From assembly GCA_031763025.1 (NCBI GenBank), contig JASSKH010000026.1, positions 6,478,934-6,542,933 on the forward strand: a stretch of 64,000 nucleotides of DNA, in the 5' to 3' direction. How positions within the stretch are numbered: the stretch's first letter is position 1; each line of letters opens with the position of its first letter. The stretch is from Macrocystis pyrifera (taxonomy: Eukaryota > Sar > Phaeophyceae > Laminariales > Laminariaceae). The notes beneath the pieces are model-generated. The model was given only the letters and a program-made list of their open reading frames with translations, did no database searches and had not been told where the DNA came from. The position numbers and the translations under genes were made by a program. Shown here piece by piece: positions 63,640-64,000 of this stretch.

Positions 63640-64000
63640 TTACCTTTCCAACAACGCCTTCTTCGCCGGCACCAACACCACCGTCAGTGCCCTTTCCGAA
63701 GCCCGTCGTCGAACCCGATGACGACCCTTATCTCCTCGCCTGCGTCGAGCACTACACCCACAAAGACTGGGCGCGAGAACAACGCGTGGAGCCCCTGTGC
63801 TGCGCCACCATCCGCTTCCTGTCGTTGGATCCCCCGCCTCCACGCCGCACGACCTCCTGGATTTCATCCCCTCGGCCCGGCGCCCACAACGTTCGGACGT
63901 TCTCACTCTTGCCTCGAAAAGCAAGCTGCACCGTACCGACGACGAACCCACCCTCCTGGTCCAACGACCACCCACTACCCCACCCGGGAACAGCCTACCA
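63640..64000 (+). pseudogene. pre-integrase segment of the Ty3 element, cut by window end
   Basis: PLLPRRRRRTRR-like frames are unclear, but DLLDFIPSARRPQRSDVLTL then ASKSKLHRTDDEPTLLVQRP (about 63850-63975) resembles the region just before a Ty3 integrase zinc finger. Integrase should start beyond 64000. Confidence 0.45.

Larger units (their letters stand above)
57530..64000 (+). mobile_element. decayed Ty3/Gypsy element carrying a NADAR domain (partial)
   Basis: Order: gag-like (57560-58480), Ser/Pro-rich region (59028-59705), NADAR domain (59781-60248), Pro-rich linker, aspartic protease (about 60620-60920), connector, RT (61560-62300), RNase H (62460-62960), pre-integrase region to the window end. 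Many stops and frameshifts. Integrase and 3' LTR lie beyond 64000. Codon usage is C-rich, unlike the AT-richer intron DNA. Confidence 0.85.

Overview
The window is nuclear DNA from a eukaryotic protist, most likely a stramenopile or similar alga (inference, low confidence). Support comes from canonical GT-AG introns, a secreted DSBA-like thioredoxin-fold gene, TTAGGG-type interstitial repeats, a chromodomain Ty3/Gypsy element, a tyrosine-recombinase (PAT/Ngaro/DIRS-like) retrotransposon, a LINE, a tRNA-derived SINE, MITEs and many short-period satellites. No bacterial or organellar gene organisation, rRNA or intact tRNA was seen.

Host genes are sparse. The clearest is a four-exon minus-strand gene, 31662 down to 7042, encoding a 300-residue secreted DSBA-like protein. 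Its 903 coding bases are spread over 24.6 kb. The introns are about 2.0, 19.4 and 2.4 kb, and all splice sites and phases agree. The 19.4-kb intron is packed with SINEs, LINE ends, MITEs, tandem duplications and a palindromic satellite. A second host ORF (ATG at 48211, continuing at 55431) is split by the tyrosine-recombinase retrotransposon. Its frame is open across the inferred empty site, and it encodes a short acidic/W-rich segment followed by a Gln-rich tract.

Layout: 1-7041, repeats and a dead LINE copy; 7042-31662, the giant-intron gene; 31.7-39.6 kb, a LINE cluster (one long RT ORF, inverted and solo 3' ends); 38.3-47.7 kb, 43-bp satellites and a young complete Ty3/Gypsy chromovirus-like element with identical 231-bp LTRs and a 5-bp target duplication; 48.2-55.8 kb, the YR retrotransposon with split direct repeats inside the host ORF, itself carrying a Harbinger-like MITE and double-hairpin repeats; 56.2-56.7 kb, a CCGTCCCG satellite; 57.5-64.0 kb, a second, decayed Ty3/Gypsy element running off the window.

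The most unusual observation is in the second Ty3 element. Between gag and the aspartic protease, in the polyprotein frame, it carries a recognisable NADAR (YbiA-like N-glycosidase) domain at about 59781-60248. A captured NAD/ADP-ribose-metabolism domain in a retrotransposon polyprotein is the best candidate here for an undescribed system.
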